Below are positions 50,597 through 60,639 of a DNA stretch of 64,000 nt, piece by piece. The notes beneath the pieces were generated by a model that had not been told where the DNA came from, did no database searches, and saw only the letters and a list, made by a program, of their open reading frames with translations. The number at the start of each line of letters is the position of its first letter. The first letter of the stretch is position 1. The position numbers and the translations under genes were made by a program. Location of the stretch: assembly GCA_024235315.1 (NCBI GenBank), contig JACKMP010000004.1, forward strand, positions 186,001 through 250,000. Direction: 5' to 3'. Source of the stretch: Chromatiaceae bacterium (GTDB lineage: Bacteria > Pseudomonadota > Gammaproteobacteria > Chromatiales > Chromatiaceae).

Positions 50597-51472
50597 ATGG
50601 ACCTGACCCTCCTACGCTCTTTCCTTGCAGTCGCCGAGTCCGGGGCGATCACTGAGGCGGCGGAACGCATCGGCGTCACCCAACCGGCCCTGTCGCGCCG
50701 CATCCAGCAACTGGAACAGCACCTCGGCGCTGCCCTGCTGGTGCGCGGCCGCAAGGGTGCCGCGCTGACCGAGATCGGTCGCCTCGTGCAGTCCGAGGCC
50801 CAGGGCATCGTTGCCCGGTACGAGCAGATGCGCGAGATGGTATCCAGCCAGCGACGTCTCGAAGGTGGCACGGTGCGTATTGGCGGCGGCGCCACGGCCG
50901 TATCGTTCATCCTGCCGGAGGCCATTGCCGCGTTTCAGGGCGCCCATCCGCATGTACGCTTCCAGATGCGTGAGGCCGGCAGCAGCGAAATCGCCGACGA
51001 CGTCGTTGCAGGGCATCTCGAACTCGGTGTGGTCACACTGCCGGTGCGCGACCGCGAACTCGAGGTGACACCCCTGGCCACCGATCGCATCGTGCTGGTG
51101 GCGCGTCACGACCACCCACTGGCACAACGGCGGCGCGTACGTATCCACGACCTCGCCGATCAGGCCTTCGTCGCATTCGAGGCCGGCAGCGCGCTTCGGC
51201 ACATCATCGACGGCAAGCTTCGCGATGGCGGGGTCGAGGTCAACGTGGTGATGGAATTGCGCTCGATCCCGGCGATCCTGCGCATGGTATCGACCACCGG
51301 CAACCTGGCGTTCGTCAGTCAATTGGGTATCGAGCAGCAGGGCGATGTCATCGAGGTCCCGGTTCAGGGCCTGCGTATCGAACGCCGCCTGGCAGTGATT
51401 GCACGCCGCGGTGCCGTGCTGTCGCCCGCCGCTGCGGCCTTCACGACGCGCCTGCTGACCCTGCAGCATTGA
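50597..51472 (+). CDS. LysR-family transcriptional regulator
   Basis: A 291-residue protein. The N-terminal winged helix is AESGAITEAAERIGVTQPAL followed by SRRIQQLEQHLGAALLVRG. The C-terminal periplasmic-binding-protein-like effector domain starts about residue 90 (GTVRIGGGATAVSFILPEAI). Divergent from acnB and upstream of acs, so it may tie TCA/acetate genes to a metabolite; the effector is unknown. The start ATG lies three bases after an arm of the inverted repeat, which would let bound regulator block its own expression. Confidence 0.92.
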   Translation: MDLTLLRSFLAVAESGAITEAAERIGVTQPALSRRIQQLEQHLGAALLVRGRKGAALTEIGRLVQSEAQGIVARYEQMREMVSSQRRLEGGTVRIGGGATAVSFILPEAIAAFQGAHPHVRFQMREAGSSEIADDVVAGHLELGVVTLPVRDRELEVTPLATDRIVLVARHDHPLAQRRRVRIHDLADQAFVAFEAGSALRHIIDGKLRDGGVEVNVVMELRSIPAILRMVSTTGNLAFVSQLGIEQQGDVIEVPVQGLRIERRLAVIARRGAVLSPAAAAFTTRLLTLQH

Positions 51473-51521
51473 ATGGAAAGGGTTAGTATTCAGCACTCGG
51501 CTGACAGCCTGATATGTTCAC

Positions 51522-51538
51522 TATTAAACGGTTTAATA
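51522..51538. promoter_or_regulatory. Perfect 17-base palindrome upstream of acs
   Basis: TATTAAAC-G-GTTTAATA, centred about 88 bases before the acs ATG. Its length and symmetry suggest an operator for a dimeric regulator; no match to a known consensus is claimed. It lacks the GC-rich stem and U-run of a terminator. Confidence 0.5.
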
Positions 51539-51617
51539 CCCGATAAGTTGACAGCCCTTCCCCCTAATCAAAACAATGGTCGACTAATTTTAAGAACCCG
51601 TTCCCGGAGGATGACTC

Positions 51618-53564
<1,947 letters not shown>

Positions 53565-53575
53565 TCCGCTGAACC

Positions 53576-53601
53576 GCGGCCACATCCCCCGATGTGGCCG
53601 C
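53576..53601 (+). terminator. GC-rich hairpin after acs
   Basis: GCGGCCACATC (53576-53586) and GATGTGGCCGC (53591-53601) form a perfect 11-bp stem with a CCCC loop. No U-run follows, so it may stabilise the 3' end or aid termination together with the next hairpin. Confidence 0.65.
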
Positions 53602-53611
53602 CAACCCGCTC

Positions 53612-53634
53612 AAGCCCGGCCAAGTGCCGGGCTT
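53612..53634. terminator. Terminator hairpin between acs and tonB
   Basis: AAGCCCGGC (53612-53620) and GCCGGGCTT (53626-53634) form a 9-bp stem. On the plus strand it is followed by CGTCGTTTGT, a weak U-rich tract. It lies between the convergent acs and tonB genes. Confidence 0.68.
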
Positions 53635-53648
53635 CGTCGTTTGTCGGG

Positions 53649-54422
53649 CTAGCGACGCAGGTTGAACGCGATCGGAACCGAGATCGGCCAATCGTCGCGT
53701 TGCAGCACGTCCGGAATGGGACGGAACGGCATCACCCGCTGCAGGGTGGTCAGCGCCGCTTCATCGAGTCTCTCCGACCCCGAGGACTGGGCGACCGCCA
53801 GATCTGTCACCCGACCGTCTTTCTGCAGCACGAAGCTGAGCACTACCGTGCCTTCCTCACCGAATCGCCGGGACGCACGCGGATAGAATTTCTTGCGGTT
53901 TATCTGTGCCGCCAGTTCGGCCAGGTAGGAGTCTTTTATCGGTCCGGTGCGCGGCGCGGCATCGATCACGGCATCGCGCACTACGCTCGCTGCCTCCGGC
54001 AAGGGAACCTCGACGGCGGATGGCGCCCCCGCGGCCCGTGGCGCACGCGCTGTCTTTACCAGTAGTGGTTTTTCCACCGGCCTGACCGCTGGTTTTGGAG
54101 GTTCCGCCGCTATGGGTTCCGGTATTGGCTCCGGCTCAGGAACCGGTTCCGGCGGGGACGGCTCCGGCAGCTGCTGAACAACCTCTTCAGGTGGAGGCAC
54201 GTCCTCGACCTGCGGCGGTTCAGGCAGTGCCGCAGGCGACGGCTCGGATTCCACCACTTGGGGTTTCACCGGCAGCTCGAACATGTCGAGACTGATCGGC
54301 ACTATCCGATCATTCTGCGCCGACTGCACGGCCGCCGGCCCGGGGACGGCGATAGCGGCAACCACGGCCAGGTGAAGTAGGCCGGAGAACACGAACCCTA
54401 TCCAACGGCAGTTCGACATCAA
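53649..54422 (-). CDS. tonB: TonB energy transducer
   Basis: Links proton motive force to outer-membrane receptors; 257 residues. It has an N-terminal membrane anchor (IGFVFSGLLHLAVVAAIAVP). A long Pro/Glu-rich spacer lies at about residues 55-130. The C-terminal TonB domain includes YPRASRRFGEEGTVVLSFVL and MPFRPIP. The start overlaps the exbD stop by four bases. With exbB-exbD and the receptor upstream it forms a dedicated uptake unit. Confidence 0.95.
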   Translation of the reverse strand: MMSNCRWIGFVFSGLLHLAVVAAIAVPGPAAVQSAQNDRIVPISLDMFELPVKPQVVESEPSPAALPEPPQVEDVPPPEEVVQQLPEPSPPEPVPEPEPIPEPIAAEPPKPAVRPVEKPLLVKTARAPRAAGAPSAVEVPLPEAASVVRDAVIDAAPRTGPIKDSYLAELAAQINRKKFYPRASRRFGEEGTVVLSFVLQKDGRVTDLAVAQSSGSERLDEAALTTLQRVMPFRPIPDVLQRDDWPISVPIAFNLRR

Positions 54423-54799
54423 CCACCCGGCGCTTTGGTGGCGATGGACACATTCTTCAACTGCGCGGCTTTAAGCAGATCGATGATCGCAACGAAGTGC
54501 CGGAACTGGGCCTTCTCATCGATACGCAACAACATCGGGGTATCTTTGTGCAGCTGTGCAAGACGCTGCGTCAGACTGTCCAGTGTCGCCTCCTGCCCAT
54601 CGATGAACAGCCTGCCTGCATCCGAGACCGTCAGTTCGACCGGCTGATGCAGTTGCAGCGGCTGCGCTTCCGAAGCCTTTGGGAGGGTGACAGGGATCTT
54701 GCCCTGAGCGACGAAGGTCGCCGTCGTCAGCACGATGGCAAGCAGCACCAACATGATATCGATGAACGGGATCACGTTCATCGTCGACATCGGTTTCAT
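54419..54799 (-). CDS. exbD: Biopolymer transport protein ExbD
   Basis: Proton-channel subunit of the TonB motor; 126 residues. The single transmembrane helix contains the essential Asp (NVIPFIDIMLVLLAIVLTTA). The periplasmic domain follows (RLFIDGQEATLDSLTQRLAQ). Overlaps exbB upstream and tonB downstream by four bases each, indicating tight co-translation. Confidence 0.95.
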   Translation of the reverse strand: MKPMSTMNVIPFIDIMLVLLAIVLTTATFVAQGKIPVTLPKASEAQPLQLHQPVELTVSDAGRLFIDGQEATLDSLTQRLAQLHKDTPMLLRIDEKAQFRHFVAIIDLLKAAQLKNVSIATKAPGG

Positions 54800-55257
54800 G
54801 TCACGCCCTGCTGGCTGTGCCAGCGCGCGGTCAGCACGTCGACCCGCCGCACCAGCCCGTTATAGATGAGCGTGGCCGGGATGGCGACCAGCAGGCCGGC
54901 GGCTGTGGCCTTCAAAGCCAGTGCCAGCCCGAGCATCACCGCGGATGCGGAAAGCTCCGCACCCTGTGACAGGTCGTGGAAGGTGACCAGAATGCCAAGC
55001 ACGGTGCCGAGCAACCCGATATAGGGCGCATTCGAGGCCACCGAGGCAATGACGGTGAGATGGCGCGTCAACGCGACCTCGAGATTGTGACGGTCGACAT
55101 AGTCGGCCAGATCCACACGCGCAAAGAACAACGTGCGCTCGACCGCATAGGCGATCATGAGGAAACTCATGAAGCCCAGTACACCGAACACGGTGATATC
55201 CAGATAACCCTTGAGCAGGATCATCAATGACGCCTGATCAAACCCGCTCATATCCAT
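54796..55257 (-). CDS. exbB: ExbB/TolQ-family proton channel protein
   Basis: A 153-residue short ExbB with three transmembrane helices: VFGVLGFMSFLMIAYAVERT near the N-terminus, then the conserved block VASNAPYIGLLGTVLGILVT, and ASAVMLGLALALKATAAGLL followed by VAIPATLIYN. The Thr/Ser and Gly residues of the channel block are present. First of the exbB-exbD-tonB triplet, 110 bases after the receptor gene. Confidence 0.94.
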   Translation of the reverse strand: MDMSGFDQASLMILLKGYLDITVFGVLGFMSFLMIAYAVERTLFFARVDLADYVDRHNLEVALTRHLTVIASVASNAPYIGLLGTVLGILVTFHDLSQGAELSASAVMLGLALALKATAAGLLVAIPATLIYNGLVRRVDVLTARWHSQQGVT

Positions 55258-55366
55258 CTTTCAGACACTTTACGGCCTCCTTCATCGCAGCACCCTGATA
55301 TCCCGCCAGGCTGCCTTTGCGACGCCAGCATAATGCCGGCGCCGCACACCTCATTTGACCCGCGCC

Positions 55367-57637
55367 TCAGAATGACACGTTCACCCCGGCATAGAACGAA
55401 CGGCCCATACCCGGAACAGCGATCCCCCATGGAATACCGTTGAGCTGCATGGTCGTGCCCTGCCCGGTATAGGCGCCTCCTGTCGGCAGCGAATAGAAGG
55501 TGTCAAACAGGTTCTCGACGCCGAAATCAACACGCACCTGCTTCCAGGAATGGCTCCCGCGCAGATTGAGCAGGGTATAGCCCGATGTCTTGACCTCGTT
55601 ACGAACACTGGAGACATCATCCTTGTCATCCACCACCACCAGTTCGATACCATTGCTCCAACCCCCGATTTCCTGTGTCAGCGTGAATCGGGCGTTGAGC
55701 GGCATGATATTGTAAAGATTGTCGCCGCTGTCGCGGTTCTTGCCGTCGGTATAATTCACCAGCCCCTTCAGCCCCCAGGAACCCCAGTCGTTCCGCGCCA
55801 GCGGCATCTGTCCGGACAGGTCGATGCCGTAAAGCCGTGCCGACTGGTTGGCATATTGCAGGACATTGAACTGATTCGGCACCCATACCCCGACAGGGAT
55901 AGCGTCGATGTAGTCGCTCACATGGGTGTAGTACGGCGTCGCCTTGAACTCCCAGTGGCGATCGGTGGCATGCCAATCGAAGGTTGCTGATACCGTATGC
56001 GCTTTTTCCGGCTCCAGATCGATGTTACCCACGTAACCGTTGCCGTCACCGACAAAGTTGTTCATCGCGGCCGGCATCGCCCAGGTAGACCAGGTATAGC
56101 GTTCGTAGAGGTTTGGCGAGCGCACCTTGCGTGCAAACCCAAACTCCATGTCCAGATTGGCGTCATAGGAGTAACGCACCAGTGCGGTCAGATCGATATT
56201 GTCGTCGTTCTTCTCGTGCTCGAGCGCATTGAACGCAGCCGCTTCGGCGATCTGATTACCGGGCGCCGGGGCCGTCGTCTTGTAGCCCTGCACATCACCG
56301 GCATCCGTCGTCACCCTTTCGTATCGCACGCCGAGCAGCGTCAGCCATTCGGGGCTGAGCTGTGATTCCCACTCGGCAAAAACGGCCGCACGATCGCGCT
56401 TGCCGTCGTTGATGTTCAGGAAAGTACCGGGCCACATGCCACCACCGGAGGGGGTCCAGTAGTCATCGAGGCGATAACGCTGATACTCGCCCCCCACGCG
56501 CATGACGTCCTGCGACGTCAGATCGATATCTGCCTTGATCGTGGCACCTGTGGTCTTGCCTTCACTGTACATTGGCATGCCAGATGCGCAGGTCATGAAT
56601 CCGATCGGGGAACAGGGGGTGCCGACCTCTGCAGTCGCGGGCGGCTGCGAGTTGGGTCCGTACCAGAAACGCTTGTCGGGGCCAAAGTCCATGTAGTGCT
56701 CGACGGTTTCATGGTAGACGCGCGTCTCCAGGTCACCCCAGTCGAACCCGCCGAGCCAGCTCAGGTTGATCCGTTTCTGGATGTTGTCGAGCATATCCAT
56801 GCGCTGATTCGGATAGAGCTGCTCCGGCACTTTCTGATAGCCGAGTTGGGCCTCGAATATGTCACCGCCCGCCTTCAGTGCCATCCCGAGGTCATGCGTC
56901 TGTGTCTCGTAGGCAGTCGAACCCACTTCATCGAGCGGCAGTGTATGCCCGACCCGGCCGGTGGCAGTTGTGGTCTTGAAATCGCCGCCGGCAGTATAGT
57001 TGTCGGCCTTGCTGTACGAACCGTTGTAGTTGATGTTGAACACCTCGGTCGCGTGCATTGCAGAGAGATTGCCGCCGAACGCGTTGTTGTTGCTGCGGTA
57101 GAACGCGCCCACCTCGCCCTTTGTAAGCGCCTGCTCGCCGGGCGCCGCAAACTCCGGAGCAAGCGTGTCGGCGATGATGGTACCGCCAATGCTGTCGCCA
57201 CCCACGCTGACCGGCGTAATACCGGCAAAAACCTTCAACGTTCCGATATTGCTCGGATCGATGTAGGACAAGGGCGGGTTCATGTGGTTCGGGCAGGAGG
57301 CGATCAGGTCCATACCGTCGACCTTGATGCGCAGACGATCATCGGCCAGACCACGAATCGATGGCAGACTGGAGACACCACCGGCACCGTACAGGCTCAC
57401 ACCGGGCACATCACGCAGCAGGCTGGCGGTGTCACTGGTGGCAGGGCGCAGAAACTGCACGGTCTCCGTGCCAACGGTCGAGGTGGTCAACGGTTGTGCC
57501 GCGTCGGCCTGGGCTTCGACGGCGATCGGGCTCAGGCGGGTTTCCTCCGCGACCACCAGATGGGCGAACGGAACCAGGGCAATTGCCAATGAAAGCCGGC
57601 TGAGCCGGAATGAAACAGATGCATTCAATTTGTTCAC
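55367..57637 (-). CDS. OprC/NosA-like TonB-dependent copper receptor
   Basis: Outer-membrane 22-strand receptor, about 756 residues from GTG 57637, which has AGGAA upstream and gives a clean signal peptide. The plug carries ATSDTASLLRDVPGVSLYGA, and the barrel ends in an aromatic (NVSF). Copper ligands known from Pseudomonas OprC are visible: CPNHM (CxxxM, Cys115 and Met119) in the plug, and HYM (HxM, His314 and Met316) in an extracellular loop. Upstream lies a DUF2946-like gene, downstream exbB-exbD-tonB, all on one strand. Copper uptake could feed cytochrome oxidases or copper nitrogen enzymes. An upstream ATG at 57679 is possible. Confidence 0.92.
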   Translation of the reverse strand: MNKLNASVSFRLSRLSLAIALVPFAHLVVAEETRLSPIAVEAQADAAQPLTTSTVGTETVQFLRPATSDTASLLRDVPGVSLYGAGGVSSLPSIRGLADDRLRIKVDGMDLIASCPNHMNPPLSYIDPSNIGTLKVFAGITPVSVGGDSIGGTIIADTLAPEFAAPGEQALTKGEVGAFYRSNNNAFGGNLSAMHATEVFNINYNGSYSKADNYTAGGDFKTTTATGRVGHTLPLDEVGSTAYETQTHDLGMALKAGGDIFEAQLGYQKVPEQLYPNQRMDMLDNIQKRINLSWLGGFDWGDLETRVYHETVEHYMDFGPDKRFWYGPNSQPPATAEVGTPCSPIGFMTCASGMPMYSEGKTTGATIKADIDLTSQDVMRVGGEYQRYRLDDYWTPSGGGMWPGTFLNINDGKRDRAAVFAEWESQLSPEWLTLLGVRYERVTTDAGDVQGYKTTAPAPGNQIAEAAAFNALEHEKNDDNIDLTALVRYSYDANLDMEFGFARKVRSPNLYERYTWSTWAMPAAMNNFVGDGNGYVGNIDLEPEKAHTVSATFDWHATDRHWEFKATPYYTHVSDYIDAIPVGVWVPNQFNVLQYANQSARLYGIDLSGQMPLARNDWGSWGLKGLVNYTDGKNRDSGDNLYNIMPLNARFTLTQEIGGWSNGIELVVVDDKDDVSSVRNEVKTSGYTLLNLRGSHSWKQVRVDFGVENLFDTFYSLPTGGAYTGQGTTMQLNGIPWGIAVPGMGRSFYAGVNVSF

Positions 57638-57771
57638 GTGAATAATTCCTGAAGTTTGGTCTATGGACCATGACGCCACCCACCACGCTGTCCGGCCACG
57701 CAGGAATGACGCGCAGAGGCATCACTCAACTGCCGGCAAGGCCGCAGATTGCGAGCGATAAAATCGGGGCT

Positions 57772-58182
57772 TCAGGAAATCGCCGGAGGGGCGCGTGTCG
57801 AATAGGCAGAGAAGTGCAGGCTGCGATGTTGATGGTTCGCCGTCTGGTCGAGGTACTCGACCGCATACAGTGTCAACTGTGGCGGCAGGGGCGGTTCAGA
57901 CACCTGAGTCGCACTCGCCATCTGGTAAAGTTTGAGCGCCGAGCAGTGCTCGGTGTCTTGGTTGTCGGCAAGCTGGAGACCCTCGATCGTGACCAGCTTC
58001 TGGCCCTTGAGGGTACAGATCACGACCTGTTGTCCGTGGGTATCGTGCGCGACGATCGGCGTGACCAGGTAGGCCAGAACCGGTTGCAGCAGAAAGCCCA
58101 CGATCAACACCCAGGCGGTCATCGCCCGTTGTGATCGCGTCGGGTGACGATGCCCCGCCCTGCTGAAACCTGTGAATCTCAT
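57772..58182 (-). CDS. DUF2946-like small secreted protein
   Basis: A 136-residue protein with a basic N-terminus and one hydrophobic signal/anchor (AMTAWVLIVGFLLQPVLAYL). It is followed by an acid-rich part with two cysteines (VVICTLKGQKLVTIEG and EHCSALKL) and a His-rich tail (HQHRSLHFSAY). The layout fits DUF2946, often found beside copper receptors. It is the first gene before the OprC-like receptor on the same strand. The second cysteine motif is a single Cys rather than the CxxC of many members. Confidence 0.72.
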   Translation of the reverse strand: MRFTGFSRAGHRHPTRSQRAMTAWVLIVGFLLQPVLAYLVTPIVAHDTHGQQVVICTLKGQKLVTIEGLQLADNQDTEHCSALKLYQMASATQVSEPPLPPQLTLYAVEYLDQTANHQHRSLHFSAYSTRAPPAIS

Positions 58183-58257
58183 GCAACACCATCGCTTGAT
58201 CGAGGCTGCCAGGCGACTCCCGGCCTCATGCCTCGTGCTTCATTCGAGAGACAACCC

Positions 58258-58271
58258 TTTGACGGGTCAAA
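58258..58271. promoter_or_regulatory. Palindromic operator candidate upstream of the copper operon
   Basis: TTTGAC-GG-GTCAAA, about 75 bases upstream of the DUF2946-like start. A second inverted repeat, GACTT-N5-AAGTC, lies at 58308-58322. They may be sites for a metal regulator; no consensus is claimed. Confidence 0.4.
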
Positions 58272-58347
58272 TCTGCTGCCCAATGATAGTGCGCACAGCA
58301 GCAAATCGACTTAACCGAAGTCAAGCAAGAAAGTACTGAGCCGTCGG

Positions 58348-58380
58348 CGGGCAAAGAAACGCCCCGCGGATGCGGGGCGT
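58348..58380 (-). terminator. Rho-independent terminator of the Gly/Phe-repeat protein gene
   Basis: ACGCCCCGC (58359-58367) pairs perfectly with GCGGGGCGT (58372-58380) around GGAT; on the minus strand TTTCTTTG follows. It lies about 85 bases after the stop. Confidence 0.82.
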
Positions 58381-58465
58381 CGGGTACTAATCCCGCCAAG
58401 CCGCGCCGACAGCATCGGCGCAACGGGGGACACGAATCGGATCGTAGTCTGAGGCGCGAGCCGGA

Positions 58466-59062
58466 TCAGTTGAAGCTGAAGTTGTCGCGCATGATGGTCG
58501 GCGCACGGCGCGCGTTCTTCTCGAACTCGTCACCAACATCGATCGGATTGGGGATATCGATCGAAGGCGCCTTCCAACCCGGCGGGACGCGACCCATGCG
58601 GTGCGGTGCGTTCATCATGTCATCCCATGCCTGCGACATACCCTCTTTCGGGTCGGTGGGATTCAACCATACCTGCGGTCCCGCGCCCCAGACATGCGGA
58701 CGCATCGGGTTGAAGCTGTCAGGACGAGACATGTCGAAGCTCTGCATGAACGGGACACCGCGCATCGGGCTACCACCGCCGCCGAATGGACCATTGTTGA
58801 AGGGACCTCCACCGAAAGGACCACCGCCATAAGACCCGTTGTTGAACGGTCCACCACCAAAGGGCCCGTTGCTGAAGGGCGCACCACCAAACGGGCCACC
58901 GTTGAACGGACCAGCACCGTAAGGCATCGGGCCATAGCCATAACCGGCCTGCGGAGCGTAGCCGTAAGGACCGACACCCGGCTGCGGAGCCGTCTGATCA
59001 GCTACCGAAATCTGACTGCCCACCAAAAGCAACGACGCGGCCACTACACGAAAACTTGCCAT
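58466..59062 (-). CDS. Secreted Gly/Phe/Tyr-repeat protein, sulfur globule protein-like
   Basis: About 198 residues from ATG 59062, preceded by AGGAGAG. Signal peptide (MASFRVVAASLLLVGSQISVA) is followed by a YGYAPQAGYGYGPMPYG segment. Then come eight or so degenerate copies of GPFxxG/GPFGGG (about residues 45-100). A conserved-looking C-terminal part has DMSRPDSFNPMRPHVWG and PPGWKAPSIDIPNPID. Composition and secretion resemble sulfur globule envelope proteins (Sgp) of purple sulfur bacteria and relatives, and sat supports a sulfur-oxidising host. The C-terminal domain is not part of classical Sgp, so the identity is tentative. Confidence 0.72.
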   Translation of the reverse strand: MASFRVVAASLLLVGSQISVADQTAPQPGVGPYGYAPQAGYGYGPMPYGAGPFNGGPFGGAPFSNGPFGGGPFNNGSYGGGPFGGGPFNNGPFGGGGSPMRGVPFMQSFDMSRPDSFNPMRPHVWGAGPQVWLNPTDPKEGMSQAWDDMMNAPHRMGRVPPGWKAPSIDIPNPIDVGDEFEKNARRAPTIMRDNFSFN

Positions 59063-59260
59063 GAAACTCTCCTGAATTTTGCTTCTCGTTTTGCGCAGTC
59101 CCCCGCGCTTGAAAAGCAGTATAGATAGATACGCATGCTCATAGGAATTTCGCGGCTTCCGGCGTGCTGCATGGAACCGGCCCGGCCCCACCCTTGAGCG
59201 TCGTCGAACGTTTATTAGTGTATTCTTATTTACTTACTTTTTCAACCCGATAAACCGGCT

Positions 59261-60448
59261 TTATCCCTGGAGCAGTCCGCGCGCGAGGTCATCACGGATA
59301 TCCTTGAAGTCCTCCAGCCCCACTGCAACCCTCAACAATCCCTCAGTGATCCCTGCCGCTTCACGCTGCGCATCGCTGAGTCGCCCGTGCGTGGTGGTCG
59401 CGGGGTGTGTGATCGTGGTTTTCACATCCCCCAGGTTGGCGGTGATCGACAGCATCCGCGTGGCATCGACCACTCGCCAGGCCGCCTCGCGGCCACCTTC
59501 CACTTCGAAGGCGACGATACCGCCCGCTGCCTTTTGCTGCGCCCGTGCCAACTCATACTGCGGGTGGCTTGCCAGACCCGGGTAATGTACACGGCCAACT
59601 CCACGCTGCTGCACCAGCCAGTCCGCGACCCGTTGTGCATTGGCTGAATGCGCCTGCATCCTCAGCGCCAGGGTCTCCAGGCCCTTCAGAAAGATCCATG
59701 CAGCAAACGGACTCATCGTCGGCCCGCTGGTGCGCAGCACACCAAACACGTCCTCGCCCACCCTCTTGTGGTCACCTACGACGGCGCCGCCGACCGCGCG
59801 GCCCTGCCCGTCCAGATACTTGGTCGCCGAATGGATCACGATGTCGGCACCCATCTCCAGCGGCCGCTGCAGTGCCGGGGTACAAAGGCAGTTGTCGACG
59901 ACCAGCAGACACCCGTTGCGACGCGCGATTTCCGCCAGCGCGCGAATATCGCCCAATTCGATCAGCGGATTGGACGGCGTTTCGACGAACAGCAGGCGCG
60001 TCTTCGGCGTGATACGGCGCTCCCAGTCGGCGAGATCGGCGAGATCCGCGTAGTCCGTGGTGATACCAAAACGCGCAAGGTATTTGTCGAACAGCACTGT
60101 CGTGCTGCCGAAGATACTGCGGGAACTGACTATATGGTCACCCTGGGTCAGCAGTCCCATACAGGTCGCCAGGATGGCCGACATCCCGGAGGCGGTCGCC
60201 ACGCAGCACTCGCCGCCCTCCATCGCGGCGAGTCGTTCCTCGAACGCCCGCACCGTGGGGTTGGTGAACCGTGAATAGATGTTGCCCGCCGCATCGCCGG
60301 AAAACCGTGCCGCCGCCTCTGCCGCCGTGCCAAAAACGAAACTGGATGTCGCGAATATCGGCTCGCTGTGCTCACCTTCGCCGGTACGATGATGTCCGAC
60401 CCTTATTCCGAGGGTCTCGAGGGACCAGTCGTGATCGAATTCGCTCAA
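59261..60448 (-). CDS. metZ: O-succinylhomoserine sulfhydrylase
   Basis: PLP enzyme that makes homocysteine from O-succinylhomoserine and sulfide; 395 residues. TTG at 60448 (starting LSEFDHDWSLETLGIRVGHH) is chosen because GGAGG lies 7 bases upstream and family members start here; an ATG 42 codons earlier is read through the riboswitch region and is rejected. The PLP lysine is in IHSATKYLDGQGRAVGG; SRFTNPTVRAFEERLAAMEG is the substrate/phosphate motif. It lies downstream of purF behind a SAM-II-like riboswitch and its own promoter. Confidence 0.95.
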   Translation of the reverse strand: MSEFDHDWSLETLGIRVGHHRTGEGEHSEPIFATSSFVFGTAAEAAARFSGDAAGNIYSRFTNPTVRAFEERLAAMEGGECCVATASGMSAILATCMGLLTQGDHIVSSRSIFGSTTVLFDKYLARFGITTDYADLADLADWERRITPKTRLLFVETPSNPLIELGDIRALAEIARRNGCLLVVDNCLCTPALQRPLEMGADIVIHSATKYLDGQGRAVGGAVVGDHKRVGEDVFGVLRTSGPTMSPFAAWIFLKGLETLALRMQAHSANAQRVADWLVQQRGVGRVHYPGLASHPQYELARAQQKAAGGIVAFEVEGGREAAWRVVDATRMLSITANLGDVKTTITHPATTTHGRLSDAQREAAGITEGLLRVAVGLEDFKDIRDDLARGLLQG

Positions 60449-60494
60449 GCTACTGCCTCCGGCTGCCGCGACGTCACGCACGGCCACAATAAAC

Positions 60495-60527
60495 AAAAAA
60501 ACCCGCTCGGGCGCGCCAAAGCAGGTT
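60495..60527 (-). terminator. Attenuator terminator in the metZ leader
   Basis: On the minus strand AACCTGCT (60520-60527) pairs with AGCGGGTT (60500-60507), including one G-U pair, and is followed by seven U's. Its 5' arm overlaps an alternative hairpin, AAAGC-AGGT/ACCT-GCTTT (60518-60539), whose own 5' arm overlaps the aptamer core. The two structures exclude each other. Confidence 0.75.
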
Positions 60528-60534
60528 TCACCTC

Positions 60535-60583
60535 GCTTTAGCAGCATTTGTATAGCGCCCGCAATCTGAGCCAAATCGGCGCT
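60535..60583 (-). ncRNA. SAM-II (SAM-alpha) riboswitch-like aptamer upstream of metZ
   Basis: Reading the minus strand from 60583: P1 5' arm AGCGCC (60578-60583), then GATTTG (60572-60577), a short loop, P1 3' arm GGCGCT (60554-60559), ATA, then CAAATG (60545-60550) pairing with GATTTG as the pseudoknot, and CTGCTAAAGC. Element order, the GAUUUG/CAAAUG pseudoknot, the loop UUGC and the 3' GCUAAA match the SAM-II class. It precedes metZ, the usual partner gene. The 3' GCTAAAGC also forms the antiterminator arm, so SAM binding would free AACCTGCT to form the terminator and switch metZ off. Confidence 0.72.
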
Positions 60584-60591
60584 TCGTGTGA

Positions 60592-60620
60592 AGACTAGTC
60601 CGGCGGCCGAGTACGGTCAA
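60592..60620 (-). promoter_or_regulatory. Promoter for the metZ leader
   Basis: On the minus strand TTGACC (60615-60620) and TAGTCT (60592-60597) are separated by exactly 17 bases. This places the start of transcription just before the aptamer and only about 20 bases after the purF stop. Confidence 0.68.
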
Positions 60621-60639
60621 CCACCCGTGCGCAATGTGC

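Noticed and set aside
58760..58930. Short repeated units resembling a CRISPR or minisatellite array
   Set aside because: The repeats are in frame and encode degenerate GPFGGG-type units of the secreted protein; there are no unique spacers of constant length.
59225..59260. Hairpin GATAAA-CCGGC-TTTATC after metZ as a terminator
   Set aside because: The stem is AT-rich and the following minus-strand bases are not a clean U-run; too weak to list as a terminator.
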